Shown: positions 46,478 through 55,980, numbered from the stretch's first letter. The stretch is DNA of 64,000 nucleotides from Rhizobium sp. R711 (GCF_002211365.1 NZ_LOKZ01000001.1:496001-560000); one strand, 5' to 3'. The notes: generated from the letters alone by a model not told the origin. Made by a program: numbers and translations.

Positions 46478-46635
46478 GATAAGCTCCTGCCATCGTCACG
46501 AGATTAAGGGTAATCCAGAAAGAGGGTGGTCGCCGCGGCTGCGCGCGCTACCTGACCCAGCGACAAGCAAGCCGGCACGTTTCAACATGACATGCTGCCT
46601 CCTTCTGGATTAAGAGGTAAAAGGCACCCCCAATG

Positions 46636-46655
46636 AAACGGAGGAGCCTCCGTTT
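46636..46655. promoter_or_regulatory. TetR-type operator palindrome
   Basis: Perfect 20-bp palindrome AAACGGAGG-AG-CCTCCGTTT in the divergent region between the oxidoreductase operon and the TetR gene. It resembles known TetR/AcrR operators with ACGGA/TCCGT half-sites. It is 53 bp before the TTG start of the regulator, so autoregulation and control of the operon are both plausible. Confidence 0.65.
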
Positions 46656-46708
46656 AATCTAGTGGCCTGCCGCATCGCGTCAAGCCCAGAAAGTGCTTGG
46701 AGCTCATT

Positions 46709-47302
46709 TTGGCCTCGGCCCCGGCAAAGACAGCACCGCGCAAACCGCAACCGCTGCGCGCCGACGCACGGCGCAATCGCGACAAACTCATCGAAATCGC
46801 GGCAGCTGCCTTCGCGGAAAGTGGCGTTGAGACCTCCTTGGAAGACATTGCTCGCAGGGCTGGTGTTGGAATCGGCACGCTCTATCGACACTTTCCGACA
46901 CGCGAACATTTGGTCGAGGTTGTCTATCGCCGAGAGCTTGAAGGCCTCGCCACGGCGGCAAGGGAGCTGGCGGCGAACCACCCGCCAGACGATGCGCTGG
47001 AAGAATGGATGCGTCGTTTTGTGGGGTACATCGCCGCCAAACGAGGCATGGCGGGCAGCCTGAAAATCCTGATGGACTCAAATGCCTCATTATTCGCAGA
47101 CGGCAGCGGCATTCTGCGTGAAGCCGCCGACGGGCTCCTGCGCACAGCGGCAAATCAGGGCTTTATTCGAAACGATATCGATACGACGGACCTTCTGCAC
47201 GCCCTTTCGAGCATCTATTCCCTGCCGGCGTCACCGGAGTGGCGGGATCGCTCGAACCGGCTTATCGGCCTGTTGATGGACGGATTGCGGACGAAGAAAT
47301 AA
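46709..47302 (+). CDS. TetR/AcrR-family regulator with TTG start
   Basis: About 197 residues. The helix-turn-helix reads SLEDIARRAGVGIGTLYRHF near residues 43-62, after RADARRNRDKLIEIAAAAF. The C-terminal part is the ligand domain (LYRHFPTREHLVEVVYRREL onward). No ATG is available; the TTG at 46709 has GGAG six bases upstream and is chosen over the TTG at 46697. Divergent from the oxidoreductase operon with a 20-bp palindrome between, so it probably represses that operon and itself until an aldehyde or aromatic ligand binds. Confidence 0.82.
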   Translation: MASAPAKTAPRKPQPLRADARRNRDKLIEIAAAAFAESGVETSLEDIARRAGVGIGTLYRHFPTREHLVEVVYRRELEGLATAARELAANHPPDDALEEWMRRFVGYIAAKRGMAGSLKILMDSNASLFADGSGILREAADGLLRTAANQGFIRNDIDTTDLLHALSSIYSLPASPEWRDRSNRLIGLLMDGLRTKK

Positions 47303-47333
47303 TGCTGCCGCCGGGCCTTGTGGCAAAGGGGAA

Positions 47334-47352
47334 GCGGCGCTCCAGGCGCCGC
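47334..47352. terminator. Bidirectional terminator hairpin
   Basis: GCGGCGC-TCCAG-GCGCCGC, a perfect 7-bp GC stem with 5-base loop, between the convergent TetR gene and minE. No T-run is seen. Confidence 0.5.
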
Positions 47353-47359
47353 CTTCAGT

Positions 47360-47620
47360 TCATGCTGCCCGGACGCTCGAGCCCAGCGGAATTTCCACAT
47401 CGATTTCGAGGATCGACATGTGCTCGTCGCGATCCATCGTCACGCGAACCCTTTCACTGTCGACCTGCACATGCTTGGCGATAACGGCGAGAATTTCCTC
47501 GCGCAACAGCGATATCAGATCGGATCCGGCCGAAACCCGCTCATGCGCGAGCAGCACTTGCAGGCGTTCGCGGGCCGCCGGTGCGGTCCGTTGTTTGCCA
47601 AAGAAGCTGAAGATGCTCAT
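47360..47620 (-). CDS. minE: Cell division topological specificity factor MinE
   Basis: An 86-residue MinE. The N-terminal amphipathic [20 protein letters not shown] is the membrane/MinD-contact part, followed by LQVLLAHER and the beta-strand dimer region [19 protein letters not shown]. It stimulates MinD ATPase and clears MinCD from midcell. The start overlaps the minD stop as ATGA. Last gene of minCDE. Confidence 0.93.
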   Translation of the reverse strand: MSIFSFFGKQRTAPAARERLQVLLAHERVSAGSDLISLLREEILAVIAKHVQVDSERVRVTMDRDEHMSILEIDVEIPLGSSVRAA

Positions 47621-48435
47621 GCAGCTGCCCTCCGTCCGAAGATCTTGCCGAAGATGCCCCGCTTCTCTCCCGGGACGACGACCGGCAGTTCCTCGCCGGC
47701 CAGTCTGCGCGCAGCATCGAAATAGGCCATGGCTGGTGCGCTGCGGCTATCGGCCAGGGTCACTGGGGCACCAATATTGGAGGCGCGCAGCACATCCGTG
47801 CTTTCTGGAATAATGCCAAGCAGCGGAATGGAGAGGATCTCCAATACGTCATCGACCTTGAGCATGTCACCGCGGTCAGCACGGCTGGCGTCGTAGCGCG
47901 TCAGCAACAGATGCTTTTCCATCCGCTCGCCGCGCTCGGCCTTGGCAGTCTTTGAGTCCAGCAAGCCGATAATGCGATCGGAGTCGCGAACGGACGAAAC
48001 CTCGGGGTTCGTGACGACCACGGCCACATCGGCATGACGCATCGCAAGCGTCGCACCACGCTCGATTCCGGCGGGGCTGTCGCAGATGATCCAGTCGAAA
48101 TGGCGCTTGAGATCGTTGATCACGCGCTCGACGCCCTCGGCTGTAAGGTTGTCCTTGTCGCGCGTTTGGGAGGCCGGCAACAGGAAGAGCGTTTCCAACC
48201 GCTTGTCGCGGATCAGCGCCTGGGACAGCTTGGCATCGCCTTGGATGACATTGACAAGGTCGTAGACGACCCTGCGCTCAGCGCCCATGACGAGATCAAG
48301 ATTGCGCAGGCCGACATCAAAGTCGACCACCACGACCTTCTCGTTCCTCTGTGCTAAGGCCGCTCCGAGGGCTGCGGTGGATGTGGTCTTGCCCACTCCG
48401 CCCTTGCCCGAAGTGACGACGATGACTTTCCCCAT
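47617..48435 (-). CDS. minD: Septum site-determining ATPase MinD
   Basis: A 272-residue ParA/MinD ATPase. The deviant Walker [10 protein letters not shown] is at residues 10-18, switch [14 protein letters not shown] near 35-48, and [14 protein letters not shown] near 115. The C-terminal [12 protein letters not shown] is the amphipathic membrane-targeting helix. It recruits MinC to the membrane and oscillates with MinE. 32 bp after minC, with GGAGAG before the start. Confidence 0.95.
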   Translation of the reverse strand: MGKVIVVTSGKGGVGKTTSTAALGAALAQRNEKVVVVDFDVGLRNLDLVMGAERRVVYDLVNVIQGDAKLSQALIRDKRLETLFLLPASQTRDKDNLTAEGVERVINDLKRHFDWIICDSPAGIERGATLAMRHADVAVVVTNPEVSSVRDSDRIIGLLDSKTAKAERGERMEKHLLLTRYDASRADRGDMLKVDDVLEILSIPLLGIIPESTDVLRASNIGAPVTLADSRSAPAMAYFDAARRLAGEELPVVVPGEKRGIFGKIFGRRAAA

Positions 48436-48467
48436 CTTTCTCTCCTGTGTGATAGCCAGCTTCGGGC

Positions 48468-49190
48468 CTAGATAAGTTTCTCTGCCTTGATCGAGTCGCC
48501 TTCCAACCAGAGCTGAACAGCCTGCCCGCGAAGGTTCGGCGCTATGTCTTCGGCCATTTTGTAGATGCCATCGATCGCAACCAGTTCGGCCTCGAGCTTG
48601 CGACAGAAAATGCGTGCCGAAGTATTCCCGACCGATCCCGCCATCGCGCGCCCCCTGAGCGTTCCGTAGACATGAACCGAACCACCTGCGATAATTTCCG
48701 AACCGGATGCGACCGAACCGATGACCGTGACGTCGCCTTCAGGAAAAATCAGCGACTGACCGGAGCGAATCGGCTCGCGAATGACGATCGACTGCAGCGC
48801 CGGTCGGGCTTCAACGGCCGCTGGCTGTGTGCGCACATCGATGACCGGCTCCTGCTGCGGCACCTCGAAGTCCGAGACCGGCCGCCCACCCTTGAGTGCC
48901 GGCGGCATACCAGGCCCGATCAGCGAAGGCCGGCAACCCTCGATCCCCATGATGCTGACGTTGCGCTGCGCCAACTCACCGATCAAGCCCTTGAGCTGGG
49001 CCCGGTCGATCTCCAGGTCACCGACATCAAGCACGACCGGTCGCCCCAGGAAGAAGCCGGCGGAGCGGGCGGCAAGATCGTCTAGTCTTATCAGCCAGTC
49101 ATCGAAGGGAAGATCTGGCGAAAGCATGACCGCCAGGAAGGAGCGGCCCTTGATGCGGATCGAGCGAGCGTCTGTTAGCACTTTGGTCAT
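48468..49190 (-). CDS. minC: Septum formation inhibitor MinC
   Basis: A 240-residue MinC. The N-terminal FtsZ-inhibiting domain covers residues 8-105 and the C-terminal beta-helix, from about residue 135, has GDVTVIGSVASGSEIIAGGS and VHVYGTLRGRAMAG. It blocks FtsZ polymerisation away from the division plane. First gene of minCDE, with a CtrA-like box upstream. Length is normal. Confidence 0.92.
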   Translation of the reverse strand: MTKVLTDARSIRIKGRSFLAVMLSPDLPFDDWLIRLDDLAARSAGFFLGRPVVLDVGDLEIDRAQLKGLIGELAQRNVSIMGIEGCRPSLIGPGMPPALKGGRPVSDFEVPQQEPVIDVRTQPAAVEARPALQSIVIREPIRSGQSLIFPEGDVTVIGSVASGSEIIAGGSVHVYGTLRGRAMAGSVGNTSARIFCRKLEAELVAIDGIYKMAEDIAPNLRGQAVQLWLEGDSIKAEKLI

Positions 49191-49232
49191 CTAGGTTAAG
49201 AAATCGTTGACCAATTTCTAATTCTGATTTGG

Positions 49233-49247
49233 TTAACAAATGGTTAA
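49233..49247. promoter_or_regulatory. CtrA-type binding box before minC
   Basis: TTAA-CAAATGG-TTAA, an exact match to the TTAA-N7-TTAA box recognised by the cell-cycle regulator CtrA, 43-57 bp upstream of the minC start. A weaker copy, TTAA-GAAATCG-TTGA (49196-49210), lies next to the start codon and could cover the ribosome binding site or core promoter. Confidence 0.6.
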
Positions 49248-49507
49248 TTTCTGACGCCCGGATCGTTAACAGGTCTCAATTCGTGCAGGGCAAACCCTGC
49301 AAGCCGGTGTCTGATGCGCGCTCGACACAGCATCGCAGGCAGCCAAGTCTTGGTGGGAATTTTTTGCTCGAGGCCGGCCTGGCACTGAACTCGCTTCGAT
49401 AGGTTCAAGCGCGCGCCTGCCGGCCGAGGACCGGGTCGGAACATGAGGAATGCGCCGATCGGCAACAACCATCCGCCAGGGTAATGTTACACCCAAAAAT
49501 GACAATG

Positions 49508-49525
49508 GCCCGCGCGGGCGGGCCT
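49508..49525 (-). terminator. Intrinsic terminator of the DUF1127 gene
   Basis: GGCCCGC-GCGG-GCGGGCC, a perfect 7-bp stem with 4-base loop. On the minus strand it is followed by ATTGTCATTTTT, a T-rich tail, just after the DUF1127 stop. Confidence 0.65.
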
Positions 49526-49549
49526 TGATCTTTTCGTCTTCTCTATGTC

Positions 49550-49687
49550 TTAGCGACCATAAACCAGGCGCTTGATATCGCCGCGGGTAACGCCGATGTC
49601 CTTCAGTGCTGCGTCGTCTAATCTGGAAAGATCCCGGTATGCCTTGCGGAGCTGAAGAAATTCTCCGATCCTGCTGCCTATTTTCAT
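49550..49687 (-). CDS. DUF1127 small protein
   Basis: A 45-residue protein of the DUF1127 family, with the pattern YRDLSRLDDAALKDIGVTRG near residues 17-36. Small DUF1127 proteins are common in Rhizobiales and are linked with RNA turnover and phosphate or stress responses, sometimes in carbohydrate and amine metabolism. AAGGAG lies eight bases before the ATG at 49687; the longer open frame upstream to 49984 is unlikely. Stand-alone, with its own terminator. Confidence 0.85.
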   Translation of the reverse strand: MKIGSRIGEFLQLRKAYRDLSRLDDAALKDIGVTRGDIKRLVYGR

Positions 49688-50032
49688 GTCATATCTCCTT
49701 GTGCGTTGCACAATTATATAGCTCATCGCTCCTTCCATGAGCACTTCAAAAACCGCATAAGAGGCATCTCGAATTTGCAAGCTCGACCTTGAGGTTGAGG
49801 AGGGTAAGACGCTTGGATCCTGCCGCAAACGTTGTTTCCCCCAATGCACCAGCGCCCCGGTGCAGAACCTCGGATACCCAGGGAACTCGGAACAAGCGTT
49901 TCGAAATGAACCTCGGCAATTTCCCGGGAATGGTGAAATCAACATTTCACCAAATGCGATTTTTACCCAAAAACTGAAACGCATTCGCTGCCATGCCGTA
50001 CTAAACTTTTCAAATATTTCGGAGGATCGAAG
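49688..50032. other. Promoter region between DUF1127 and the E1 gene
   Basis: 345 bp between divergent genes. Short open frames only. The AT-rich part near 49930-50010 probably contains the promoter of the dehydrogenase operon; GGAGG precedes its ATG. Confidence 0.4.
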
Positions 50033-52114
50033 ATGGCGCAGGCAACGGCATTACTTTTGCGTGGCAGGAACGCACCCGATGAAGGAATTGACTGGCAACG
50101 CGTGACCTACCTCCTGCACCTTTCGCGCATTCTTGACGAGATGGAGGAGATGCGGCTCGTTCCTGAGAAAAAGGTGCTCTATCAATTCTCTGCCCGCGGC
50201 CATGACATGGCGCAGATCATCCTCGGCCTGCAACTGACGAACCGCCACGACGCCACCTGCGGCTATTATCGCTCGCGCCCGCTGCTTCTTTCGCTCGGTG
50301 TCGACCCGGCCGATGCGCTCGGTTCTGCAATGGGCCGCGCCGGCGGTTACTCCGATGGCCGCGATATTGGTGTGGTCTTCAACTATCCAAACAGCGACGG
50401 AGCCTCTGCTTTGCCGATGTGTGGCGGCGTCGGCGCCCAATACACGCCTACCGCCGGCTGGGCGCAGGCGCTGCAGTACCACGCGGCCGTGCTTGGAAAG
50501 CCCGAATACCGTGGGGCGATTGCAGTCGTCCTTGGTGGTGATGGTTCGGTCGCGTCAAACGGCTTCTGGTCGGCGCTGACAATAGCGACGACGCAGAAGC
50601 TGCCGATGCTGTTTTATGTCGAAGATAACGGCTACGGAATCTCCGTACCCTCTGATGTGCAGACGCCCGGCGGAAACATCGCGGCCAATCTCGCGAGCTG
50701 GCGCGACCTTGAAATCTTCGAAGGTGACGGCTGCAATCCCGCCGATGTGGCTCGCCTCACGCAGCAAGCCGTCTGCTTCGTTCGCGAGCATCGAATGCCC
50801 GCGCTCTTGCGGCTGACAGTTCCACGACTGGAGGGTCACAGCTTCCAGGATACGCAGTCCTATAAGAGCGAAGCTGCCGTCAAGGCAGAATGGGCTCGCG
50901 ATCCGCTGCCACGTCTGCGGGACTACCTCGTTCCATCGGTGATGACTGCTGATGATTGGGAAGCCTGCAGGCTTGAGGCAAGCGACAACGCAGAACGAGC
51001 GCGTTTCGAGGCGGAAGGCCGTGGCGTGGCACCCGTCGAAACCGTCACCCGACATGTGTTCTTCGAGGGCGCAATGCAGACAATGGGTGGCCAGCACAGC
51101 GACGGCTACCAGCCCCCTGAATGCAGCGCCGAGATGGTGGCGGATGGCCAGCGCGTCAATATGGTCACGGCGATCAGGCGCACGCTCGAGCATGAACTGA
51201 CGATCAACGAGCGTGTGGTCCTGTTTGGCGAGGACATCGGTGCAAAGGGCGGGGTCCACGCCGTCACGCTGGGGCTCCAGGAAAAGTTCGGCACGGAACG
51301 GGTCTTCGACACATCGCTCTCGGAAGAAGGCATCGTCGGGCGCGCAGTCGGGATGGCGCTTGCCGGGCTTGTTCCTGTTCCAGAAATTCAGTTCCGGAAA
51401 TATGCAGAGCCCGCAACGGAACAGATTAACGACTGCGGCACGATACGGTGGCGCACCAACAACCGCTTCGCGGCGCCCGTGGTCCTGCGCATGCCCGGTG
51501 GCTTCTTCAAGTGTGGCGATCCTTGGCATAGCCAGACAAACGAGGTCGCCTTTGTCCATCAACCAGGCTGGAAGGTCGCCGTTCCCTCGAACGCAGAAGA
51601 TGCCGTCGGGCTCTTACGCACTGCGTTGCGCGGCAACGATCCGGTGATCTTCTTCGAGCACCGTGCCATGCTTGATCATCAGTGGGCACGCCGACCCTAC
51701 CCCGGTGACAATTATGCCCTTCCCTTTGGAAAGGCGCGGTTCACACGCCAAGGCGATGCGATCACGATCGTGACCTGGGGCGCGATGGTTCCGCGTTGCG
51801 AGGAGGCGGCTGACGGCATTGACGCCGATGTCATCGATCTTCGTACCTTGATGCCCTGGGATCACGAAAGCGTCATTTCATCAGTTCGCCGCACACGGCG
51901 TTGTCTGATCGTCCATGAGGATCTTGGAACGGCTGGCTTCGGCGCGGAAATTGCCGCCGTTGTTGCGGACGAAGCGTTTATCGATCTGGACGCGCCGGTC
52001 TCGCGATTGACGATGCCAGATATCCCGAGCCCCCATAACCCAGCCCTCCTCGATTGGGCGCTGCCATCGGCCGACCGCATCAGACAGAAAATCACGACGC
52101 TCTTGGAGTACTGA
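50033..52114 (+). CDS. 2-oxoacid dehydrogenase E1, alpha and beta fused
   Basis: A 693-residue thiamine-diphosphate enzyme with both E1 subunits in one chain. The alpha part (residues 1-340) has the TPP motif GGDGSVASNGFWSALTIATT ending VEDN near residues 167-200. The beta part (from about residue 370) has TINERVVLFGEDIGAKGGVH, LSEEGIVGRAVGMAL and EIQFRKY. It decarboxylates a 2-oxoacid (pyruvate or a branched-chain acid) and passes the acyl group to lipoyl-E2. GGAGG precedes the ATG; the E2 gene follows after 3 bp. Substrate not decided by sequence alone. Confidence 0.87.
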   Translation: MAQATALLLRGRNAPDEGIDWQRVTYLLHLSRILDEMEEMRLVPEKKVLYQFSARGHDMAQIILGLQLTNRHDATCGYYRSRPLLLSLGVDPADALGSAMGRAGGYSDGRDIGVVFNYPNSDGASALPMCGGVGAQYTPTAGWAQALQYHAAVLGKPEYRGAIAVVLGGDGSVASNGFWSALTIATTQKLPMLFYVEDNGYGISVPSDVQTPGGNIAANLASWRDLEIFEGDGCNPADVARLTQQAVCFVREHRMPALLRLTVPRLEGHSFQDTQSYKSEAAVKAEWARDPLPRLRDYLVPSVMTADDWEACRLEASDNAERARFEAEGRGVAPVETVTRHVFFEGAMQTMGGQHSDGYQPPECSAEMVADGQRVNMVTAIRRTLEHELTINERVVLFGEDIGAKGGVHAVTLGLQEKFGTERVFDTSLSEEGIVGRAVGMALAGLVPVPEIQFRKYAEPATEQINDCGTIRWRTNNRFAAPVVLRMPGGFFKCGDPWHSQTNEVAFVHQPGWKVAVPSNAEDAVGLLRTALRGNDPVIFFEHRAMLDHQWARRPYPGDNYALPFGKARFTRQGDAITIVTWGAMVPRCEEAADGIDADVIDLRTLMPWDHESVISSVRRTRRCLIVHEDLGTAGFGAEIAAVVADEAFIDLDAPVSRLTMPDIPSPHNPALLDWALPSADRIRQKITTLLEY

Positions 52115-52117
52115 AAC

Positions 52118-53314
52118 ATGGTCGATTTCGCCGAAGTCCTCGTCCCCGCCGAGCAGGAGGGCACGAAGGCAGTTGTGCGCAACTGGCTGAAGCAACCTGG
52201 AGACACTGTCGCGCTGGACGATCCGCTCGTCGAGCTTGAAACCGACAAGGTCACGCAGGAGATTTCTGCACCCGCAGCCGGAATCCTAGACGAGATTGTC
52301 ATGGCCTCAGGCGCCGATGTCGTGCCGGGTTCAGTTCTCGGTCGTATTCGTCTGAATGCAGCGCCCGCCGGCGAGGTTCGCCGGCCGGAGGCCCGGCGCT
52401 CGGCTTCTGGCGACACAGGATACGCTGGCAGCGAACGCTTCTCGCCCTCAGTTCGAAGCGCCGCAAAGCAATACGGTATCGATCCTGCCAAAGTGGCCGG
52501 CACCGGCAAGGACGGTCGCGTGACACGCGCCGACATCGATGCCGCGGTTCAGGCAGCGCAGCCGAGCGATCAAGAGCCATCCGGGTCTCGTATCGTAGCC
52601 CGCGATCCGATCAGCTCTCGCTCGCGCATGGTTGCCCATACGCCGATGCGGCTCTCGATCGCCCGGCACATGCTGGAATCGATCACAACGGCCCCGCATG
52701 TCACATCAATCTTCGAGACGGATTTCACCGCAGTCATCAAGCATCGCGAAAGCAACCGGGCAGCGTTTGCAGCCGAGGGGATCAACCTTTCCTATACCGC
52801 CTATGTCGTTGGCGCCTGCGTGGCGGCCATGCAGGCCGTGCCTGAGATCAACAGCCGTTGGCATGACGATCATCTGGAGATCTTCGACGATATCAACATC
52901 GGCATCGGCATGGCGCTCGGTGACAGGGGGGTGGTCGTTCCGGTGGTCCAGCAGGTACAGAATCTTTCACTGTCTGCCATCGCCGCCAAACTTCAGGAAC
53001 TAACGAACCGCGGAAGGGCGGGCGGCCTCACCAAAGCGGACATGGGCGGCGGCACGTTTACCATCTCAAATCATGGCGTATCGGGCTCGTTGGTCGCAAC
53101 CCCCATCATCATCAACCAGCCGCAATCGGCGATCCTCGGCGTCGGAAAGGTGGAAAAGCGTGTTGTCGTTCGCGAGGTCGACGGTGTCGATACCATCCAG
53201 ATCAGACCGATGGCCTATGTATCGTTGACAATCGACCATCGCGCGATTGACGCGCATCAGACAAATGCCTGGCTGATGCGCTTCGTCGAAACCCTGGAAG
53301 GTTGGCGCGGGTAG
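52118..53314 (+). CDS. Dihydrolipoamide acyltransferase E2
   Basis: A 398-residue E2. The lipoyl domain has VELETDKVTQEISAP with the lipoylated Lys near residue 43. The E3-binding domain is SPSVRSAAKQYGIDPAKVAG near 107-126, followed by the catalytic acyltransferase domain. The catalytic site reads TIDHRAIDAHQTN (usual DHRxxDG), with His and Asp kept and Gly replaced by Ala. It transfers acyl groups to CoA. No E3 gene is adjacent, so a shared dihydrolipoamide dehydrogenase must serve it. Confidence 0.88.
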   Translation: MVDFAEVLVPAEQEGTKAVVRNWLKQPGDTVALDDPLVELETDKVTQEISAPAAGILDEIVMASGADVVPGSVLGRIRLNAAPAGEVRRPEARRSASGDTGYAGSERFSPSVRSAAKQYGIDPAKVAGTGKDGRVTRADIDAAVQAAQPSDQEPSGSRIVARDPISSRSRMVAHTPMRLSIARHMLESITTAPHVTSIFETDFTAVIKHRESNRAAFAAEGINLSYTAYVVGACVAAMQAVPEINSRWHDDHLEIFDDINIGIGMALGDRGVVVPVVQQVQNLSLSAIAAKLQELTNRGRAGGLTKADMGGGTFTISNHGVSGSLVATPIIINQPQSAILGVGKVEKRVVVREVDGVDTIQIRPMAYVSLTIDHRAIDAHQTNAWLMRFVETLEGWRG

Positions 53315-53353
53315 CATCGGTACTGCGCAAAAAAGAAAAAGGGGCGCATAAGG

Positions 53354-53378
53354 AAGTGACGGCGCTTTGCCGTCACTT
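53354..53378. terminator. Hairpin downstream of the E2 gene
   Basis: AAGTGACGGC-GCTTT-GCCGTCACTT, a perfect 10-bp stem with 5-base loop, 40 bp after the E2 stop. Likely terminates the dehydrogenase operon. The A-rich run at 53328-53340 would be a T-run for transcripts coming from the other side. Confidence 0.6.
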
Positions 53379-54237
53379 GGCTGGCGGACGGTCAGTGCCG
53401 GATTTATGTGCCACGCATGGCGGACTGGTGGAGGTACCGACATCCAGAACCAGGATTTCCCGATCTCGACCGAAGCCTCTTGCGGCGTCATGCGATATCT
53501 TCAAGCTGATCCCTGGTCGCTTGCGCGATCGCTTGTCGGCTTCGACCTTTCTCCAAGTGCGAAGACAGAAACGCCAGCACGTCTGCGAGAGCGCTTCGCA
53601 GTGAAGCGCCATCGCGTTTCCAATCCAGTTCCGTCCTGAGGTCTGTCGACATTTTCTCTCTTGCCTTGAAGCAAGGGCTCGGGATTTCTCACGACGTCGC
53701 CGGTCAGGCCACGCCTCATGCGTCAACTCGGTATTGTCTTGCCACGGGACAAGCACCTCACCAAAGGCTGCGGGAAGTGATGAAGTGCCTGCGCGAATTC
53801 CCCGCCTAAATGCCTCGCATAAGGCAGGTATCACTGCACTTGCTGATGGCGGAGGTGCGATCGGCCAGATTGTCGACATGCGGTATTCAGCCACATTTAT
53901 CCGACGCCGGTCACGACTGCAGCCGGGCGATCGCATCAAGACAGACCCTTAGATCCCAAGAATTTGCGGGCACATAAGCGCGAACATGTGAGTGCTCCAA
54001 CGCAAAGACTGCTGGCGGCGTGGCCGTTGCTCTCGTGTGGTCGTTCTCATGACCGTGAGGGCAATCTTTGCGTACATTCCACATCTTCAACAGATGAATA
54101 GGCACAATGGTGCCCTATGGTAGCGTTTTTGATTGACTACAACACGGCATGCGCTAGCTGTTATACAAATGACTGATTCCGCATTGGTGGGGATTTATCG
54201 CACTTAGGCGCAGGCGCAACGAGGAGGCTTAACCCAT
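53379..54237. other. Gap before the signalling cluster
   Basis: About 860 bp. Open frames on both strands (for example minus 53373-53939 and plus 53734-53952) have no family features and look like chance frames. The last 130 bp are AT-rich and should carry the promoter of the signalling cluster, ending with AGGAGG before its first ATG. Confidence 0.4.
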
Positions 54238-55980
54238 ATGCCGGAAAATCGTGCGAATTGGCCTAAGCTGGTTCCACAAGGATCCGAATTCTTTCGCCGC
54301 GCGGAGGCAGCCTTCTCGCTTTGGGATCTTGATCTCGTTCTTGTCGATTGGTCCGAAAAGCTCGCGGCGCGCTCGGCCTTCAGTGAGCAGTCGCCAACGA
54401 AGTTGGGTGATATCTATCCAGCGCTGGCAAAACCTCCCGCCGCAGATCTCGTACAACGCGTCATCAGCACCGGCCGTCCGCAATCCGTTCGATTGGCTGC
54501 ATCGACAGACGATCGCTATGACCTGCTGCTGTTGCCGGCCAAGGAGGGATTGGCCATCGTCGAGATCGGCGCTGCCGATCGCAACGAGACGGCAACGGCG
54601 CACGAGCAGGAACGAGCGCTGCTTCTGCATCAGGCAACCCACGACGTGCTGACGGGACTGCCCAACCGCCGGCAGTTTAGCGATGAATTGGGGCGGCTTC
54701 TCCCTACCAACGACAAGAGCGGTCTTGCGCTGATGCAGATCGACCTGGACGACTTCAAGCCGGTCAACGACACGCTTGGGCACGGCGCTGGAGATATTGT
54801 TCTGAAGCTTGCCGCCGGCCGGATCCGGAGCGTGCTCGGCATGGACGAGACAGCCTTTCGTCTTGCCGGAGACGAATTCGCAATCATACAGACGGCTCAA
54901 GAGCAGCCGGGGAAGGCGGAGCGGCTGGCTGATGCACTGGTTGGGGAATTCAAAAAGCCGTTCGTCGTAGACGGTATCACTGTCTTTGTCGGAGCCAGTA
55001 TCGGCATTGCGATTGCGCCTCGCGATGGTGATGAGGGCGAGCAATTGATGAAAGCGGCCGACGTCGCGCTCTACGCTGCCAAAAAGGAGGGACGCCGTCG
55101 CGCGCGAACCTTTGACCCCAGCATGTTGGTGGTGCTGGAACAGCGGGAGTTGCTAAGGCGCAGCCTCCGGGTCGCGCTCCAGCATGGCGAGTTCTTCCTC
55201 GAATATCAGCCTCTTTTCGACCGTTCACGCACGGTGACCGGCTTCGAGGCTCTGTTGCGCTGGCGCCATCCAAGGCTCGGTGTGATTCCTCCGATCGCGT
55301 TCATCCCGATGGCAGAGGCCGATGGGCTAATGAGCGAAATCGGCCAATGGGCGCTTGAAGAGGCGTGTCGGCAGGCTCTGAACTGGCCGGACCATTACAC
55401 AGTTGCGGTCAATCTATCCCCGGCGGAGTTCTTGACAGCAGGCTTCACGGACCGCGTGTCGCAAACGCTCGATCTTATCGGCTTTCCCGCCGAACGTCTG
55501 GAACTCGAAATTACCGAAACCGTCCTTCTGGAGCGTACCACCAACAATCTCGATACCTTGAACATCCTCAACGTCCTTGGCATCCAAATATCCCTCGATG
55601 ACTTTGGGACGGAGTACTCATCCTTAAGTTATCTGAAGAATTTTCCCTTCGATAATATCAAGATCGACAAGTATTTCGTCAACGATCTCATGGGCGACGA
55701 AAAGAGCCGGACGATCGTGCGGTCCGTCATTGCCCTGTCCCACGGGCTCGGCATGCGCGTCACGGCCGAAGGGGTGGAGACGGCCGAACAGGCCGCATGG
55801 CTCTTGGAGGAGGGTTGTGACAGACTGCAGGGGCACTTCCTGAGCCCACCGATGCATGTGGATCGTATTGGCCAATTCCTCGGTCCGCCGAAAGTGCGGC
55901 GGGGCAACAGCGGCGGGTCGAGAGCCATGACGGGACCGGAGGGGGCCGGGATGGCGATCGGCCAAGGAGGTGCGGGTTGA
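54238..55980 (+). CDS. PAS-GGDEF-EAL cyclic-di-GMP protein
   Basis: A 580-residue cytoplasmic protein with a PAS-like N-terminus (about 15-115), GGDEF domain (about 130-290) and EAL domain (about 305-560). The cyclase site is AGDEF, which can be active. There is no RxxD inhibitory site before it. EAL catalytic residues are present: EALLRW, AVNLSP, LEITET, LDDFGT, KIDKYF, AEGVET. Loop 6 reads DDFGTEYSS, where Gly is usual in place of Glu, which could lower phosphodiesterase activity. AGGAGG precedes the ATG. It heads the tightly packed signalling cluster and overlaps the next gene as TTGA, so it is the likely output or sensor of the partner switch. Confidence 0.87.
   Translation: MPENRANWPKLVPQGSEFFRRAEAAFSLWDLDLVLVDWSEKLAARSAFSEQSPTKLGDIYPALAKPPAADLVQRVISTGRPQSVRLAASTDDRYDLLLLPAKEGLAIVEIGAADRNETATAHEQERALLLHQATHDVLTGLPNRRQFSDELGRLLPTNDKSGLALMQIDLDDFKPVNDTLGHGAGDIVLKLAAGRIRSVLGMDETAFRLAGDEFAIIQTAQEQPGKAERLADALVGEFKKPFVVDGITVFVGASIGIAIAPRDGDEGEQLMKAADVALYAAKKEGRRRARTFDPSMLVVLEQRELLRRSLRVALQHGEFFLEYQPLFDRSRTVTGFEALLRWRHPRLGVIPPIAFIPMAEADGLMSEIGQWALEEACRQALNWPDHYTVAVNLSPAEFLTAGFTDRVSQTLDLIGFPAERLELEITETVLLERTTNNLDTLNILNVLGIQISLDDFGTEYSSLSYLKNFPFDNIKIDKYFVNDLMGDEKSRTIVRSVIALSHGLGMRVTAEGVETAEQAAWLLEEGCDRLQGHFLSPPMHVDRIGQFLGPPKVRRGNSGGSRAMTGPEGAGMAIGQGGAG

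Larger units (their letters stand above)
49191..49549. other. Intergenic region upstream of minCDE
   Basis: 359 bp. The part next to minC (49191-49255) is AT-rich and promoter-like; the middle holds only shadow frames. A terminator hairpin of the DUF1127 gene lies at the far side. No further gene is seen. Confidence 0.45.

Noticed and set aside
53373..53939. Minus-strand frame of 188 codons in the gap before the signalling cluster
   Set aside because: No ribosome binding site, no recognisable domain, odd arginine/proline composition, and it runs through the E2 terminator hairpin.
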